From Alcanivorax hongdengensis A-11-3 (GTDB taxonomy: Bacteria > Pseudomonadota > Gammaproteobacteria > Pseudomonadales > Alcanivoracaceae), in assembly GCF_000300995.1 (NCBI RefSeq), contig NZ_AMRJ01000027.1, forward strand, positions 1 to 41,854: a DNA stretch of 41,854 nt. Reading direction: 5' to 3'. Below, in pieces: positions 25,101 through 33,172 of the stretch. Below the pieces are notes generated by a model that was not told where the DNA came from, made no database searches, and worked only from the letters and a program-made list of their open reading frames with translations. Both the position numbers and the translations under genes were made by a program. How positions within the stretch are numbered: the first letter of the stretch is position 1; each line of letters opens with the position of its first letter.

Positions 25101-25334
25101 GGCACCGGCAGCCTTGGCTTGCTTGTAGGTCATCCAGCGATTATCGCCGCGCCCCTGGGCCATTAGGTGAATGGCGTTGACGCCTTTGTAACGCTTGCCA
25201 GTTGTCGGGTTCATCGGCATGAAGCCTTGGGAACCTGGTTCCCAAGGTTTTTGCCAAGGTGCGGTGCCTGCTTTGAGCTGTTCAATCAGGTTTTCCGCTA
25301 CTGTTTCGTGAAACGGTTTTTTGTTGGCAGCCAT
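22173..25334 (-). CDS. traC: TraC, DNA primase with an ArdC-like N-terminal domain
   Basis: 1053 residues. The N-terminal 300 residues are ArdC-like (PFHETVAENLIEQLKAGTAPW; a zinc motif HELGHWTGHSS) and bind single-stranded DNA; in IncW ArdC this type protects incoming DNA from restriction. Two copies of a short wrapped domain follow (YINVPYREKDEAKGLGARWD and YLAVPYGERGAAKAAGAKWD), then a Toprim primase part (VLQEGYATAATNAEALGF; VVVLGDDDRHQE). A second start at Met322 (ATG at 24371, preceded by AGGAGG) gives a 732-residue short form, like TraC2 of RK2. RK2 TraC is sent into recipients and primes complementary-strand synthesis. Confidence 0.95.
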   Translation of the reverse strand: MAANKKPFHETVAENLIEQLKAGTAPWQKPWEPGSQGFMPMNPTTGKRYKGVNAIHLMAQGRGDNRWMTYKQAKAAGAQVRKGEKGTPVQYWKFSEEQNKLDDNGKPVLDGQGKPVKETVMLERPRVFFATVFNGEQIDGMPPLEQKDKTQTWDAVERAEHILKASGADIRHGEHDRAFYRPATDSIHLPDKEQFPTADNYYATALHELGHWTGHSSRLDRDMAHPFGSEGYAKEELKAECFSLIMGDELGIGHDPEQHAAYVGSWIKALQDDPLEIFRATSDAEKMSNYVLAFEQKLVQEQDQAQTQKLEAAPEQTQEAGMQLPTNNQQMRDQLLSALSQEDSQAINQVANERRRLAAGETDAQAFEETARQVLGFDLPADWNGAVQVQGNVVIEDGGEQFVEPAHAVGREPEFWGVYAQHENGMHQWVADLNSQNQADELANLLGLVDALSETNEHEQAAKLSRVNEARVRLDPNSTDDDISAAKEARKTAEATATLNDSDMQRRIAEHERQQAQQVKDSQQAQAEPEKQERTYINVPYREKDEAKGLGARWDRQQQSWFVPPGVDTAPFAKWSQGAAQEATAQQRPQQEQGQTQTAGQQKQYLAVPYGERGAAKAAGAKWDKAAKSWYVGPQGDMERLSRWMPDNVKSQQGPAMSPREEFAEAMKSLGCVVSGEHPIMDGKKHRVSVEGDKKGERAGFYVGHLDGHPAGYISNNRTGVDMKWKSKGYSLDPAEKAKLQAEAAEKLAARAAELERTQEATAERVSKQTANLVPATEQTPYMQNKGIQPHPGVLTDAEGKKTYIPAHDENGKQWTMQYIQEDGTKRFAKDSRKEGCFHIVGGDMKALEAAPALVLQEGYATAATNAEALGFATVAAFDSGNLPNVAKALHDKFPDKPVVVLGDDDRHQELTQGTNPGKTKAQEAAKAVGGKAAFPVFAPGEAEYPAGVAPITPQSYREHLRASKALETAPEERKADLQKALLSKEQLAALDHMKKHTDFNDLATKSSLGREGVERQVRATVGKAVQEAERKREQKQVEQQVQKQKRSARIGY

Positions 25335-25337
25335 CGG

Positions 25338-25580
25338 TTAGCCCTCCTTGTCATCCCCTGGCACTGTTGCATCCACAAGGTCCGCGTCACTTTCGGCGGC
25401 GTCCTCTTCTGACAGTGCATCTTCAACAAAAGCCCCTACGGTTTCCGCCTCGTCCGGGTCGAACTCGGTTTGATAGCCAGGGGTCATTGCGTCATCCAGC
25501 TTTTCGCGCAAGGCTTCGGCTGCGTTCGCCTGGTCGTCAAAGGTGCTTTGTTCCAGGTTGTCATTGGTTTGGGTAGTCAT
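25338..25580 (-). CDS. traD: TraD, small acidic protein
   Basis: 80 residues, very acidic, with no recognisable domain. It is named only from its place between traE and traC; RK2 TraD is also a small protein of unknown role and is not essential for transfer. It lies 3 bp before traC and 5 bp after traE, so it is part of the same transcript. Confidence 0.7.
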   Translation of the reverse strand: MTTQTNDNLEQSTFDDQANAAEALREKLDDAMTPGYQTEFDPDEAETVGAFVEDALSEEDAAESDADLVDATVPGDDKEG

Positions 25581-25585
25581 GGGTA

Positions 25586-27646
25586 TTACTCCTTGTCGGT
25601 ATTGTTGCGTCCCTTGCTGTAGTTGGGACGGCCTTTAACATCGGGATAGGTCTGCTTGCAGGTCGGGTAGTTGGAACAACCCCACCAAAAGTGACCTTTC
25701 TTCTTTGGAAGCGGTCGGCGTGACAGGCCAGCGCCGCACGACATGCACTTGAATACATCAGAAACCGGGGCGGCCTCTTTGCCCCCTGCAATAGAAACCG
25801 CGCCGTCATTGGCCTTGGCAACCTGGTCCCTGATAAACGCCTCTTGCTTGGTGATGAACGCGGCCAGCTCGGTCTTGCCGGACTCAACGCTTTGCAGCAT
25901 TCGTTCATAAAGGGCAGTGAGAACGGGGCTTTTGACCACTTCCGGCAAGGCGTCAATCATGCTTCGCCCCAGGGTGGTACTGATAATTTGCTTGCCCTTA
26001 GTCTCCAGATACTCACGGCGCTTCAATTCGGAAATGATCGAGGCCCGCGTTGCTTCGGTGCCGATCCCGTCACCTTCGCGCAGCATCTTCTTGTGCTGTG
26101 GATCAGTGACAAAGCGGTGAATGTTGACCATTGCTGTGATCAACGTACCTTCGGTAAACCGCGCCGGGGGCTTCGTCTTGGCGTCCCTTCTCGCGGCTTG
26201 GCCGCAGGTAATCGCGTCACCTTGGCCCATTTTGGGGAGTGACTGGCTTTCGTCGTCCTGGTCGCCCTCGTCCTCGTCTGAGTTGTCCAGGTACACGTCA
26301 TGCCAGCCGCTTTTCGTGACCACTTTGCCTTTCGCGCTGAACGTCTCGCCTTCAACATCGACGGCAACGGTCGTGCTCATGAATTCATGGATCGGGTAGA
26401 ACTGCGCCAGGTATGCCCGCACCACCAGGTCATAGATATTGCGCTCTTTGTCATTGAGCTTGTTCAAATCGCCCTTGTGCATCGTCGGGATAATCCCGTG
26501 GTGCGCCGACACCTTCTTATCGTTCCAGGTTCGGGACCGAATGCTGGTATCCGCACCGTCAACAATGGACGCCAGGGCGGGGTTCACCGCTTTAACCGCA
26601 GCCAGCACGTCCGGGGCATCGGCAAACTGAGATTCCGGCAGGTAGGCACAGTCGGTTCGCGGGTACGTGGTCAGCTTGTGCGTCTCGTACAACGACTGAC
26701 AGGTTTTAAGCACGTCCTCGGCGCTGTAGCCGAAGCGCTTGGACGCCAGGGCGGTCATGTCGGAAAGGCTGAACGTCAGCGGGTGGTTTTGCTTCTTGGC
26801 TTCCTGCTTGTACTCGCTGATTGAGCCAGGCTTGCCGGTGAGTGATTCAACCAGTGCATTCGCAACAGCAGTGTCTACAAGCCTGCCCTCGGCATCGAGG
26901 CCCGCTTGATCTTCTTTGGCCTTCCAGCTCGCCCAAAATGCTCCGTTCGGGTGTTGGATTTCGGCGCGAATAGTGTGGAACGGCACCGCCTTGAATGACT
27001 CAATTTCGCGGTCCCTGGTGACAACCAGGGCAAGCGTAGGGGTTTGCACCCGGCCAACCGTCAACAACGCCCTGGAGCCACCCCGTTGCGCTCTCAGGGT
27101 GTACGCTCGGGACAGGTTCATGCCAATGAGCCAGTCAGCCTTACCGCGCCCTTCGGCAGCGTCTGCAAATCCGTGGTACTCCTGGTTATCCTTCATGCTC
27201 GCCAGCGCCCGCTTGACGGATACCGAGTCAATGGCGTTCGACCAGTAACGAATCACCGGCTTTTTGTTGTTGAAGTGCTCCAGCAGTTCATCAACCAATA
27301 GCTGGCCCTCGCGGTCGGGGTCGCCAGCGTTCACAACTTGCGATGCGGACTTGAGCAAACCGCCTATAACGCGAACCTGCTTCTTGGCGTCGTCTTTCGG
27401 CCTCAAAATCCATTCATCAGGGATGATTGGCAGTTCATCGACACGCCAGATTTTGCGGCCCTTATCATTGGTGGGCACATCATCAGGGGTGTATTCGTCC
27501 GGGCCTGCTTGCTCCAGCATGTGGCCGAAACACCAGGTCACTTTGTCACTGCCGCACTCAATGTACCCGTCACCCTTTCCGGTAACGCCCAGCTCGGCAG
27601 CAATGGCTTTTGCGACCGAGGGTTTTTCTGCAATAAATAGTCTCAT
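25586..27646 (-). CDS. traE: TraE, type IA topoisomerase (topoisomerase III)
   Basis: 686 residues. Toprim domain at the N-terminus ([31 protein letters not shown] metal site), active-site Tyr328 in TTYPRTD, and a C-terminal four-cysteine zinc ribbon (CMSCGAGL ... CSNYPTCKQ). It would resolve DNA tangles during transfer or decatenate replication products. The start at 27646 is preferred because [10 protein letters not shown] begins the family and GGGAGGGAACC precedes it; the frame stays open further upstream, into traF. Confidence 0.95.
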   Translation of the reverse strand: MRLFIAEKPSVAKAIAAELGVTGKGDGYIECGSDKVTWCFGHMLEQAGPDEYTPDDVPTNDKGRKIWRVDELPIIPDEWILRPKDDAKKQVRVIGGLLKSASQVVNAGDPDREGQLLVDELLEHFNNKKPVIRYWSNAIDSVSVKRALASMKDNQEYHGFADAAEGRGKADWLIGMNLSRAYTLRAQRGGSRALLTVGRVQTPTLALVVTRDREIESFKAVPFHTIRAEIQHPNGAFWASWKAKEDQAGLDAEGRLVDTAVANALVESLTGKPGSISEYKQEAKKQNHPLTFSLSDMTALASKRFGYSAEDVLKTCQSLYETHKLTTYPRTDCAYLPESQFADAPDVLAAVKAVNPALASIVDGADTSIRSRTWNDKKVSAHHGIIPTMHKGDLNKLNDKERNIYDLVVRAYLAQFYPIHEFMSTTVAVDVEGETFSAKGKVVTKSGWHDVYLDNSDEDEGDQDDESQSLPKMGQGDAITCGQAARRDAKTKPPARFTEGTLITAMVNIHRFVTDPQHKKMLREGDGIGTEATRASIISELKRREYLETKGKQIISTTLGRSMIDALPEVVKSPVLTALYERMLQSVESGKTELAAFITKQEAFIRDQVAKANDGAVSIAGGKEAAPVSDVFKCMSCGAGLSRRPLPKKKGHFWWGCSNYPTCKQTYPDVKGRPNYSKGRNNTDKE

Positions 27647-27665
27647 GGTGGTTCCCTCCCCTTCC

Positions 27666-28202
27666 CTACCAGGTAATAACCGGACGAATGACGCTCTTAA
27701 CTTGCGAGCGACTGACTGGCCCGAAGTAACGACCATCAAATGAGGTATCGCTTACATCGGACATAAGCAGCAGCTCAGAGCTGCCGAGTGTGTATTGATC
27801 GGATTGATAGCGCGGCAACTCCCGGCCAGCCGAGTCGGCTTTGATCGGCTTGCTGTGAGGCAGTAATTGCCCGTCAACAGCAACACCGTTATTCGTTACC
27901 GTCACCGTGTCGCCTTTAGCGGCTAAAATTCTTTTCATCATGTAGCCGTAGTCACCAGGGCAGAAACCTCCAGCGATATAGTCACGCTCTCTGGCTGTGG
28001 CGAAAACGCTAACGTCAGGGGGGCAAAACAGGACATAGGCCCCCTTCTCAATTGGTGCGTCAGTCGTCCAGTAAAGCCCGACCGGAATGCTCTTGGTGGT
28101 GTTGATACGCGCCCCGGCTGCGTAGCTAATGGCTGCAAGGGACATTGCCGCGACACCGGCAATAGCAACTCCGGCATAGATGCGTTTCAGACTGATTTTC
28201 AT
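27666..28202 (-). CDS. traF: TraF, pilin-maturing serine protease
   Basis: 178 residues, the same as RK2 TraF. N-terminal membrane anchor, then a signal-peptidase-like fold. The residues corresponding to the RK2 catalytic set (remembered as Ser37, Lys89, Asp155) are Ser38 in TKSIPVGLYW, Lys90 in MMKRILAAK and Asp156 in SFDGRYF. It removes the AEIA tail of TrbC and closes the pilin ring. A perfect KorB operator (27915-27927) lies inside, read as LAAK next to the catalytic Lys. It overlaps traG by four bases. Confidence 0.96.
   Translation of the reverse strand: MKISLKRIYAGVAIAGVAAMSLAAISYAAGARINTTKSIPVGLYWTTDAPIEKGAYVLFCPPDVSVFATARERDYIAGGFCPGDYGYMMKRILAAKGDTVTVTNNGVAVDGQLLPHSKPIKADSAGRELPRYQSDQYTLGSSELLLMSDVSDTSFDGRYFGPVSRSQVKSVIRPVITW
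27915..27927. promoter_or_regulatory. KorB operator inside traF
   Basis: TTTAGCGGCTAAA, perfect match. On the coding (minus) strand it is read TTA GCC GCT AAA within ILAAKGD. It is not near a visible promoter. Confidence 0.82.
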
Positions 28203-30106
28203 ATTGTCACCCCCTCGCCTTCCGGCTCCGCGACAATGCGCAGCTTGTCACTGAGTTTCGGGGCATCAACGCTTGCGCGGGCCTGGAAAACAGGGTCTTT
28301 GAAGTAGAGCGGTTGCTTGCCATAAACAGCGGGATAACCCGCGACGTAAATCACCATGTCACCGGCTTTCTCAATGTCACCGGCTGCATTCTTTGTCGGT
28401 CCCGGCATACGCAGGCATTCATCAGGGGTCAGCAATGGGCGCTGTACTTCCTGAATGGTGCGAGATACCTGGCCGAGCATGGCTGACGTGCGGCGGCCAC
28501 TGGTGGTGATCTGCTCTTTGACAACAGTGGTTTGCCCGGTCAGACGCGACAGGTGTTCCGCTGTTTCAATTCGGTTCGGTGGGTAGGCGTTCTGAACGTG
28601 GCAGTTCGACGTAATGGTTTCATCGGGACCATAGCCAGTTTCACGGCTTTTGAGCTGGTTCAAGTCCTGACAAATCAGGTAACACTTGATGCCATAGCCC
28701 GCGACAAATGCCAGCGACTCTTGCAGGATTTCCAGCTTACCCAGGCTTGGAAACTCGTCCAGCATTGCCAAAAGTCGGTGCTTGTAGTGCGCAACAGGCC
28801 GCCCCTTCTCGAACGACATTTCATCTGCCAGCAGGCGAATAATCATGTTAGTCAGCACGCGCACCAACGGGCGCAGACGGGCCTTGTCGTTCGGCTGAGT
28901 CACGATATAGAGACTCACAGGGTCATCGTGATTCATCAGGTCTTTGATACGGAACTCAGACTTGCTTACGTTCCGGGCAACCACGGGGTCACGGTACAAA
29001 GCCAGGTAAGACTTGGCGGTTGAAAGTACCGAGCCGCCTTCTTCTTCGGGGCGGTCCATCATGTCGCGGGCTGCGGAACCAACCGCTGGATGGTTCTGGC
29101 CGTCAACATGGCCGTAAGTCGCCATTTCCATCCAAAGCTCGCCAGTGTCGCGCTCTGGATCGGCCAGCATGGCATCAACAACCGGCAGGCTGGCCGGGGT
29201 GCCCTCGTTCTTCGCTTTGTAAAGCGCGTGAAGAATGACACCCACCAGAAGGGCGTAGGACGTTTTCTGCCAGTGCGAATCCATGCCCTTACCATCAGGA
29301 TCAACGATAAGCGTTGCCAGGTTCTGAACGTCCCCAACTTCGTATTCAGTGCCAATACGGATTTCATCCAGGGGATTCCAGCAGACGCCCCCATTGCTCG
29401 ATGCAGGCTCAAAACGCAGCACCTTATTCTTGGCGTGCTTTTGCCGCCATCCGGCGGTCAAAGCCCACAACTCGCCTTTCAGGTCGGTTATGACGGTGCT
29501 CTGAGGCCACGAAAGCAGTGTGGGAACAACCAGGCCGACACCTTTACCCGAACGGGTTGGGGCATACGTCAAAACGTGCTCAGGGCCGTTGTGTCGCAGG
29601 TAATAGAACTTGCCGTCTTTATCTTCCCAACCGCCGACATAAACGCCGGTTGAAGTCGGGGCGTCTTTGCCCGTCACAACCTCCAAAGCTGTGCGCTCAC
29701 GCGGCAGCAAGCCCGCTGCCTGAATATCCTTCTTCTCTGCCCAGCGGGCCGAACCGTGCAGATATTCGCTGGCTTTGGAGCTGTTCGACGTGACTACCTT
29801 GGCAATGGCAACACCGAGCAAACCAACAGTCGTAACAACCATGCCGATACTGCCAGACCGCATGAACTCGTCGGGGTAGAAGCTGTACCAATCACTGGCC
29901 CAGCTCAGAATTGACCAGGGCGCATAGACGTGATTGATATGGCCGCCAAGGTTGTCCTGGTAGTTGAATGTGTATGCGAAGAACTGCGTTGCGGCTTGCA
30001 AGCCACCGAGGACGGACACCGCGCCCAGGGCTGGCAATAGCCGTTGCTTCTTCGGTTTTCGGTCGCGCACCTGCGGGCCGACCGCGTTGTTTATTTTTGG
30101 CTTCAT
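28199..30106 (-). CDS. traG: TraG, VirD4-type coupling ATPase
   Basis: 635 residues, as in RK2. Two N-terminal membrane helices (about 26-46 and 86-103), Walker A PTRSGKGVG at 183-191, and Walker B LLAMLDEFPSLG in the second half. It docks the TraI-bound relaxosome to the Trb channel and pumps DNA. It overlaps traI upstream (ATGA) and traF downstream. Confidence 0.96.
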   Translation of the reverse strand: MKPKINNAVGPQVRDRKPKKQRLLPALGAVSVLGGLQAATQFFAYTFNYQDNLGGHINHVYAPWSILSWASDWYSFYPDEFMRSGSIGMVVTTVGLLGVAIAKVVTSNSSKASEYLHGSARWAEKKDIQAAGLLPRERTALEVVTGKDAPTSTGVYVGGWEDKDGKFYYLRHNGPEHVLTYAPTRSGKGVGLVVPTLLSWPQSTVITDLKGELWALTAGWRQKHAKNKVLRFEPASSNGGVCWNPLDEIRIGTEYEVGDVQNLATLIVDPDGKGMDSHWQKTSYALLVGVILHALYKAKNEGTPASLPVVDAMLADPERDTGELWMEMATYGHVDGQNHPAVGSAARDMMDRPEEEGGSVLSTAKSYLALYRDPVVARNVSKSEFRIKDLMNHDDPVSLYIVTQPNDKARLRPLVRVLTNMIIRLLADEMSFEKGRPVAHYKHRLLAMLDEFPSLGKLEILQESLAFVAGYGIKCYLICQDLNQLKSRETGYGPDETITSNCHVQNAYPPNRIETAEHLSRLTGQTTVVKEQITTSGRRTSAMLGQVSRTIQEVQRPLLTPDECLRMPGPTKNAAGDIEKAGDMVIYVAGYPAVYGKQPLYFKDPVFQARASVDAPKLSDKLRIVAEPEGEGVTI

Positions 30107-32391
30107 CTGCTCCTTCCTCTTGATCTCTTGAGCGAACCTTGCGGAGTGACTGTCACGGCTTCACCGATCCGAACGCGCTTCATGCGCTGTGCCGTGGCCT
30201 TGTCGATTGGCAACACCAGGACTTCATCCCCACGATTTAACAGGGCCAATGATTGCCCCTGAACATTCCGAGTGCCGCCATAAGTAACCGCACCATCCTG
30301 ATTAGTATATCGTGAATGCTTCGGTATATCGAAACCTTTTAGGCGCTTCGCCTCCCGCTCGGCAATGTATTTATCTGCTGCACTGGCCTTATCAGCCGCT
30401 ATTCCTCCTGACCCAGAAACTCCCCATCGCAGTTGGTTATCTGGTTTGGCTCCTTGGTGCTCCAGCTCACCAGGAACATTACCCGGCAATAACACTTCAC
30501 CTCCTCGGGCGAAGCGAACCACACCGAGTGAGGACAGCGCTCGCAGACGGTTTTTTGCGAAGGACGGCGGCTCTCCTCCAATGCCTGTAACGTGGGGCTT
30601 GTTGAGGACATGGCGGCCTCCATTTCCGGCGTCATTTCGACGGCCTGCGGCGGCGCTGCCGGTGCCTGCTGACGGTCCTCGTCCTCGCTGGCCGCCTCCG
30701 GTTCGGCTTGCGCCTGCGGCTCGGCTGTCGGCGGCTCCGCGTCCTCTTCCGGCGTCGTCGGCAGCTCCCCGTCCAGGGCGGCCAGTGCCGCGTCTATCAG
30801 CTCGTCCTCGCTCATTTCCTCTTCTGGCTTGTTCGTTTCGTCGGTCATGACTGTTCTCCTGTTGCAATAGCTGCTGTCTGCGGCGCTCCAGGCCCGCATC
30901 AGCAAAAGTGATTGGTAAGTTTGAGGTGGCGGCAGCGTGGATTACCTGCGCCTTGAATTGAGGCGAACCATTAACGGTGATCCGGTTTCCATAGCGTTCC
31001 ATCGCCATGCGCAAGGCTTCGGTCACTGCGTCACCAGTGGCAGCTTTGGAAACCTGCAACTTGTCGCCATCGTCACGGACGGCACTGCTGGCCGTGCGAA
31101 AAATGATGGTGCCTTTTTTGGTGATATTGTCCGTAACAGGAGCATGTCCCGGCTTCGCACCACCTTCCCCCTTGATGGTGTCGCCCTGGAGTCCTTTGGC
31201 TTGCTCTCGCGCCCGCAACGCCTCCAGCGCCTTCTTGTCGCCGTCGAGCGCCTGTTGTTTCAGCCAATCCGCCCAAGCTCGCCGCTTGTACTGTTCGTAC
31301 AGCTCCTGACGCTCTCGCTTGTGCTCCTTGTTGATCGACTGAATTTCATCTTTCAGCGCCTTATGGGCTTGCGCGTACAGTAGTTTTTTGGAAAGGCGAT
31401 CCCCGCCCATTAGCTTTATGGCTGAACGGCGTAGACGATTGGACCGCTTCGCGGCCTCTATCCGCCGATCCTTCCTCCCCCTGGCGTTATCCCATTCAAC
31501 CTTACGCGCAGCGGTCAGGTTCTTTTGTTCTTCCTGATACCTGGCGTACAACTCGGTTGTGTTGACCTTGAAGCGTGTAGGGCGCTTGTCATATCGGCGC
31601 TTTGCTTTCCTCTCGGCTTGCGCCTCTGTTTCCTCAAAGGCACCAAGCCGGGCTTCCAACTTCGGCTTGGACAAGTCGCGGGCGACGGTGCTGGCCTTAA
31701 CCTGCGTCCCGTCCTCCGATTCGATGACAAAGCCATTGGCCCGCTGGCGAATCTCTAAACCGTTATCACCCATAACCTGGTGCAGCTCTTCCCAAGTCTT
31801 GGCCGTTCGGATTTCCTCCAGGCACTCCCGCTTGATCCAGCTCACCAGGCTTTCAATGCCTGCGTGCCGCTCCATGTCCGACGCCCGCCCTTGGGAAACA
31901 CTTTTGCGCCCCTGGTGGTTATCCTTCTGCAAGCCATATTCATCTTCGAGCGCGTCACACAATCCGCCAAGCGTCCTATAAGCCTGATACGGCTCGTGCA
32001 TCGTGTTCCTGGTCGGATGAATTTTGTTGATTGCGATGTGAATGTGGACGTTATCAGTGTCGTGATGAACAGCACTGACCCGTTGATGGTCCGCATAACC
32101 AAGCCCAGCACAAATGCGCTCTTCTACCGCTTTCAGAACGCCATCTTCTGGCTTTTCTCCAGCCGGGAAGCTGACTATCAGGTGGTATGTTTTGTCGCCC
32201 TTAGCGCGGGTATTGGCCTGCTGCGTGGCAAGCACTTCACCAATCACGGCCTGCATGGTGTCGGCCTCGCAATTAGTCGCGTTCACCAGGCCAAGACGTT
32301 CGGTTTTGCTTTGCTCGTCGGTGATGTACTTCACCAACCCAGCAAAGTCGGATTTTTTCAACGAGCGCATAGGGACGTGCTTTGCAATCAA
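30103..32391 (-). CDS. traI: TraI, relaxase that nicks oriT
   Basis: 762 residues. The IncP (MOBP) relaxase motifs are intact and at the RK2 positions: nucleophile Tyr22 (GLVKYITD), Ser74 (LIVSFPAG), and the metal motif HHDTDNVHIH with His116. TraI cuts at nic (32932/32933), stays bound to the 5' end and is carried into the recipient. The C-terminal 80 residues (RLKGFDIPKHSRYTNQDG onward, ending SRGRSR) form a separate module that resembles KfrB. The traH gene is nested in another frame at 30399-30848. Confidence 0.96.
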   Translation of the reverse strand: MIAKHVPMRSLKKSDFAGLVKYITDEQSKTERLGLVNATNCEADTMQAVIGEVLATQQANTRAKGDKTYHLIVSFPAGEKPEDGVLKAVEERICAGLGYADHQRVSAVHHDTDNVHIHIAINKIHPTRNTMHEPYQAYRTLGGLCDALEDEYGLQKDNHQGRKSVSQGRASDMERHAGIESLVSWIKRECLEEIRTAKTWEELHQVMGDNGLEIRQRANGFVIESEDGTQVKASTVARDLSKPKLEARLGAFEETEAQAERKAKRRYDKRPTRFKVNTTELYARYQEEQKNLTAARKVEWDNARGRKDRRIEAAKRSNRLRRSAIKLMGGDRLSKKLLYAQAHKALKDEIQSINKEHKRERQELYEQYKRRAWADWLKQQALDGDKKALEALRAREQAKGLQGDTIKGEGGAKPGHAPVTDNITKKGTIIFRTASSAVRDDGDKLQVSKAATGDAVTEALRMAMERYGNRITVNGSPQFKAQVIHAAATSNLPITFADAGLERRRQQLLQQENSHDRRNEQARRGNERGRADRRGTGRPGRGAADDAGRGRGAADSRAAGASRTGGGQRGRGPSAGTGSAAAGRRNDAGNGGRHVLNKPHVTGIGGEPPSFAKNRLRALSSLGVVRFARGGEVLLPGNVPGELEHQGAKPDNQLRWGVSGSGGIAADKASAADKYIAEREAKRLKGFDIPKHSRYTNQDGAVTYGGTRNVQGQSLALLNRGDEVLVLPIDKATAQRMKRVRIGEAVTVTPQGSLKRSRGRSR
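30399..30848 (-). CDS. traH: TraH, relaxosome-stabilising protein nested in traI
   Basis: 149 residues in a different frame inside the traI C-terminal third. It is strongly acidic in the first 90 residues, as expected of TraH, which holds TraI and TraJ together by protein contacts, and has a small cysteine cluster later (CERCPHSVW ... KCYC). The start at 30848 is set by AGGAGAACAGTC directly before it. RK2 carries traH in the same nested place. Its presence explains the unusual Arg/Gly/Ala-rich TraI sequence across this stretch. Confidence 0.88.
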   Translation of the reverse strand: MTDETNKPEEEMSEDELIDAALAALDGELPTTPEEDAEPPTAEPQAQAEPEAASEDEDRQQAPAAPPQAVEMTPEMEAAMSSTSPTLQALEESRRPSQKTVCERCPHSVWFASPEEVKCYCRVMFLVSWSTKEPNQITNCDGEFLGQEE

Positions 32392-32408
32392 AAGCCACCC
32401 CCTGGAGT

Positions 32409-32421
32409 TTTAGCCGCTAAA
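32409..32421. promoter_or_regulatory. KorB operator between traJ and traI
   Basis: TTTAGCCGCTAAA, perfect match, in the 31-bp gap between the traJ stop and the traI start. It could set relaxase production apart from traJ. Confidence 0.85.
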
Positions 32422-32422
32422 A

Positions 32423-32794
32423 TCATAGCTCCGACCTCGGCATGACAACCTTGGTCATGACCTTGCCCATTTCCTCCTGCGTCGCCTCAATCTTGCTGAG
32501 CACAGCAAGGATTGTTGACTGACCGAACTGAGCCGTTCGCACGTCATCCGTTAGCCATAATTTCAAGAGGCCGCCCAAGCGGCCAAGATCGCCGTTTATC
32601 CGGGCTAACTCCCGTACCTGCTCATAATCGACCACTCCCTTGATTTGGTAGCCCTGACCGACCTCGCGCAGATAACGGGCAACACTCATGCCCGCCCGAG
32701 CCGCTTGCGCTTCGATTGCATCTTTCTCGTCGTCAAAGACTGGCACCCGCAAATGATGTGAACGCTTTTTGCCAGACTTCTTTTCCTCACTCAT
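32423..32794 (-). CDS. traJ: TraJ, oriT-recognition protein
   Basis: 123 residues, ribbon-helix-helix type accessory protein that binds the oriT inverted repeat and guides TraI to nic. The core GVVDYEQVRELARINGDLGR and GGLLKLWLTDD is very close to RK2 TraJ, while the DNA-contacting N-terminal part differs, as does the inverted repeat it would bind. AGAGAGG precedes the ATG. Confidence 0.95.
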   Translation of the reverse strand: MSEEKKSGKKRSHHLRVPVFDDEKDAIEAQAARAGMSVARYLREVGQGYQIKGVVDYEQVRELARINGDLGRLGGLLKLWLTDDVRTAQFGQSTILAVLSKIEATQEEMGKVMTKVVMPRSEL

Positions 32795-32842
32795 TTATAT
32801 GCACCTCTCTATCAACCGGCGGTAGCCGGTAGCCTCGCAGAG

Positions 32843-32965
32843 CAGGATTCCCCGTTGAGCGCCCCCGGCGCGAATAAGGGGAAGTGAAGTTAGGTAATCG
32901 GCTCCGCCGATTAGCTAACTTCACCTATCCTGCCCGCCTTACGGCGTTCATAACACCAAGGTAAG
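32843..32965 (-). other. oriT: oriT, origin of conjugative transfer
   Basis: Elements of the IncP oriT in order: AGGATTCCCCGTTGAG (32843-32858), GAATAAGGG, an inverted repeat GTGAAGTTAGGTAATCGG / CCGATTAGCTAACTTCAC (32884-32901 and 32907-32924, 17 of 18 paired, loop of 5), the nic region CACCTATCCTG^CCCG with cleavage expected between 32932 and 32933, and the downstream AACACCAAGG. The TraJ-binding arm differs from RK2 while the nic region does not. Confidence 0.95.
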
Positions 32966-32994
32966 TGTACATCAACAATTTCGATTTAACCGCT

Positions 32995-33126
32995 ATTTTT
33001 GCGCAAATTTAGCGCTATCGCACAAACGATATAGTGAAATTTGCAGAAAACGGCCTATAATGGCAGCTAGAAGCGCTCTAGTAGCGATAAAACAGCGCAC
33101 TTATAGCGATGTAATGAATAGCGCCG
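32995..33126 (+). promoter_or_regulatory. traK leader with phased AGCG repeats (likely TraK-binding region)
   Basis: AGCG occurs at 33072, 33083, 33094 and 33105, exactly 11 bp apart, and again at 33120; further copies of the TAGCG core lie near 32991 (inverted) and 33011. A TATAAT at 33056-33061 is a likely -10 for traK. In RK2 TraK binds and bends about 180 bp next to oriT, so this array is the probable target. Confidence 0.75.
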
Positions 33127-33172
33127 CAGTGGTAAATTGGCACCCAGGCAGGTAACAGATGGATACAAAGGC

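Noticed and set aside
30315..30335. Copy of the trbB-leader motif CGGTATATCG inside traI
   Set aside because: Single short match in coding sequence with no second element; treated as chance.
32905..32925. KorA-type site TTAGCTAA in the oriT arm
   Set aside because: It is part of the oriT inverted repeat and not at a promoter; the palindrome is incomplete for either KorA operator form.
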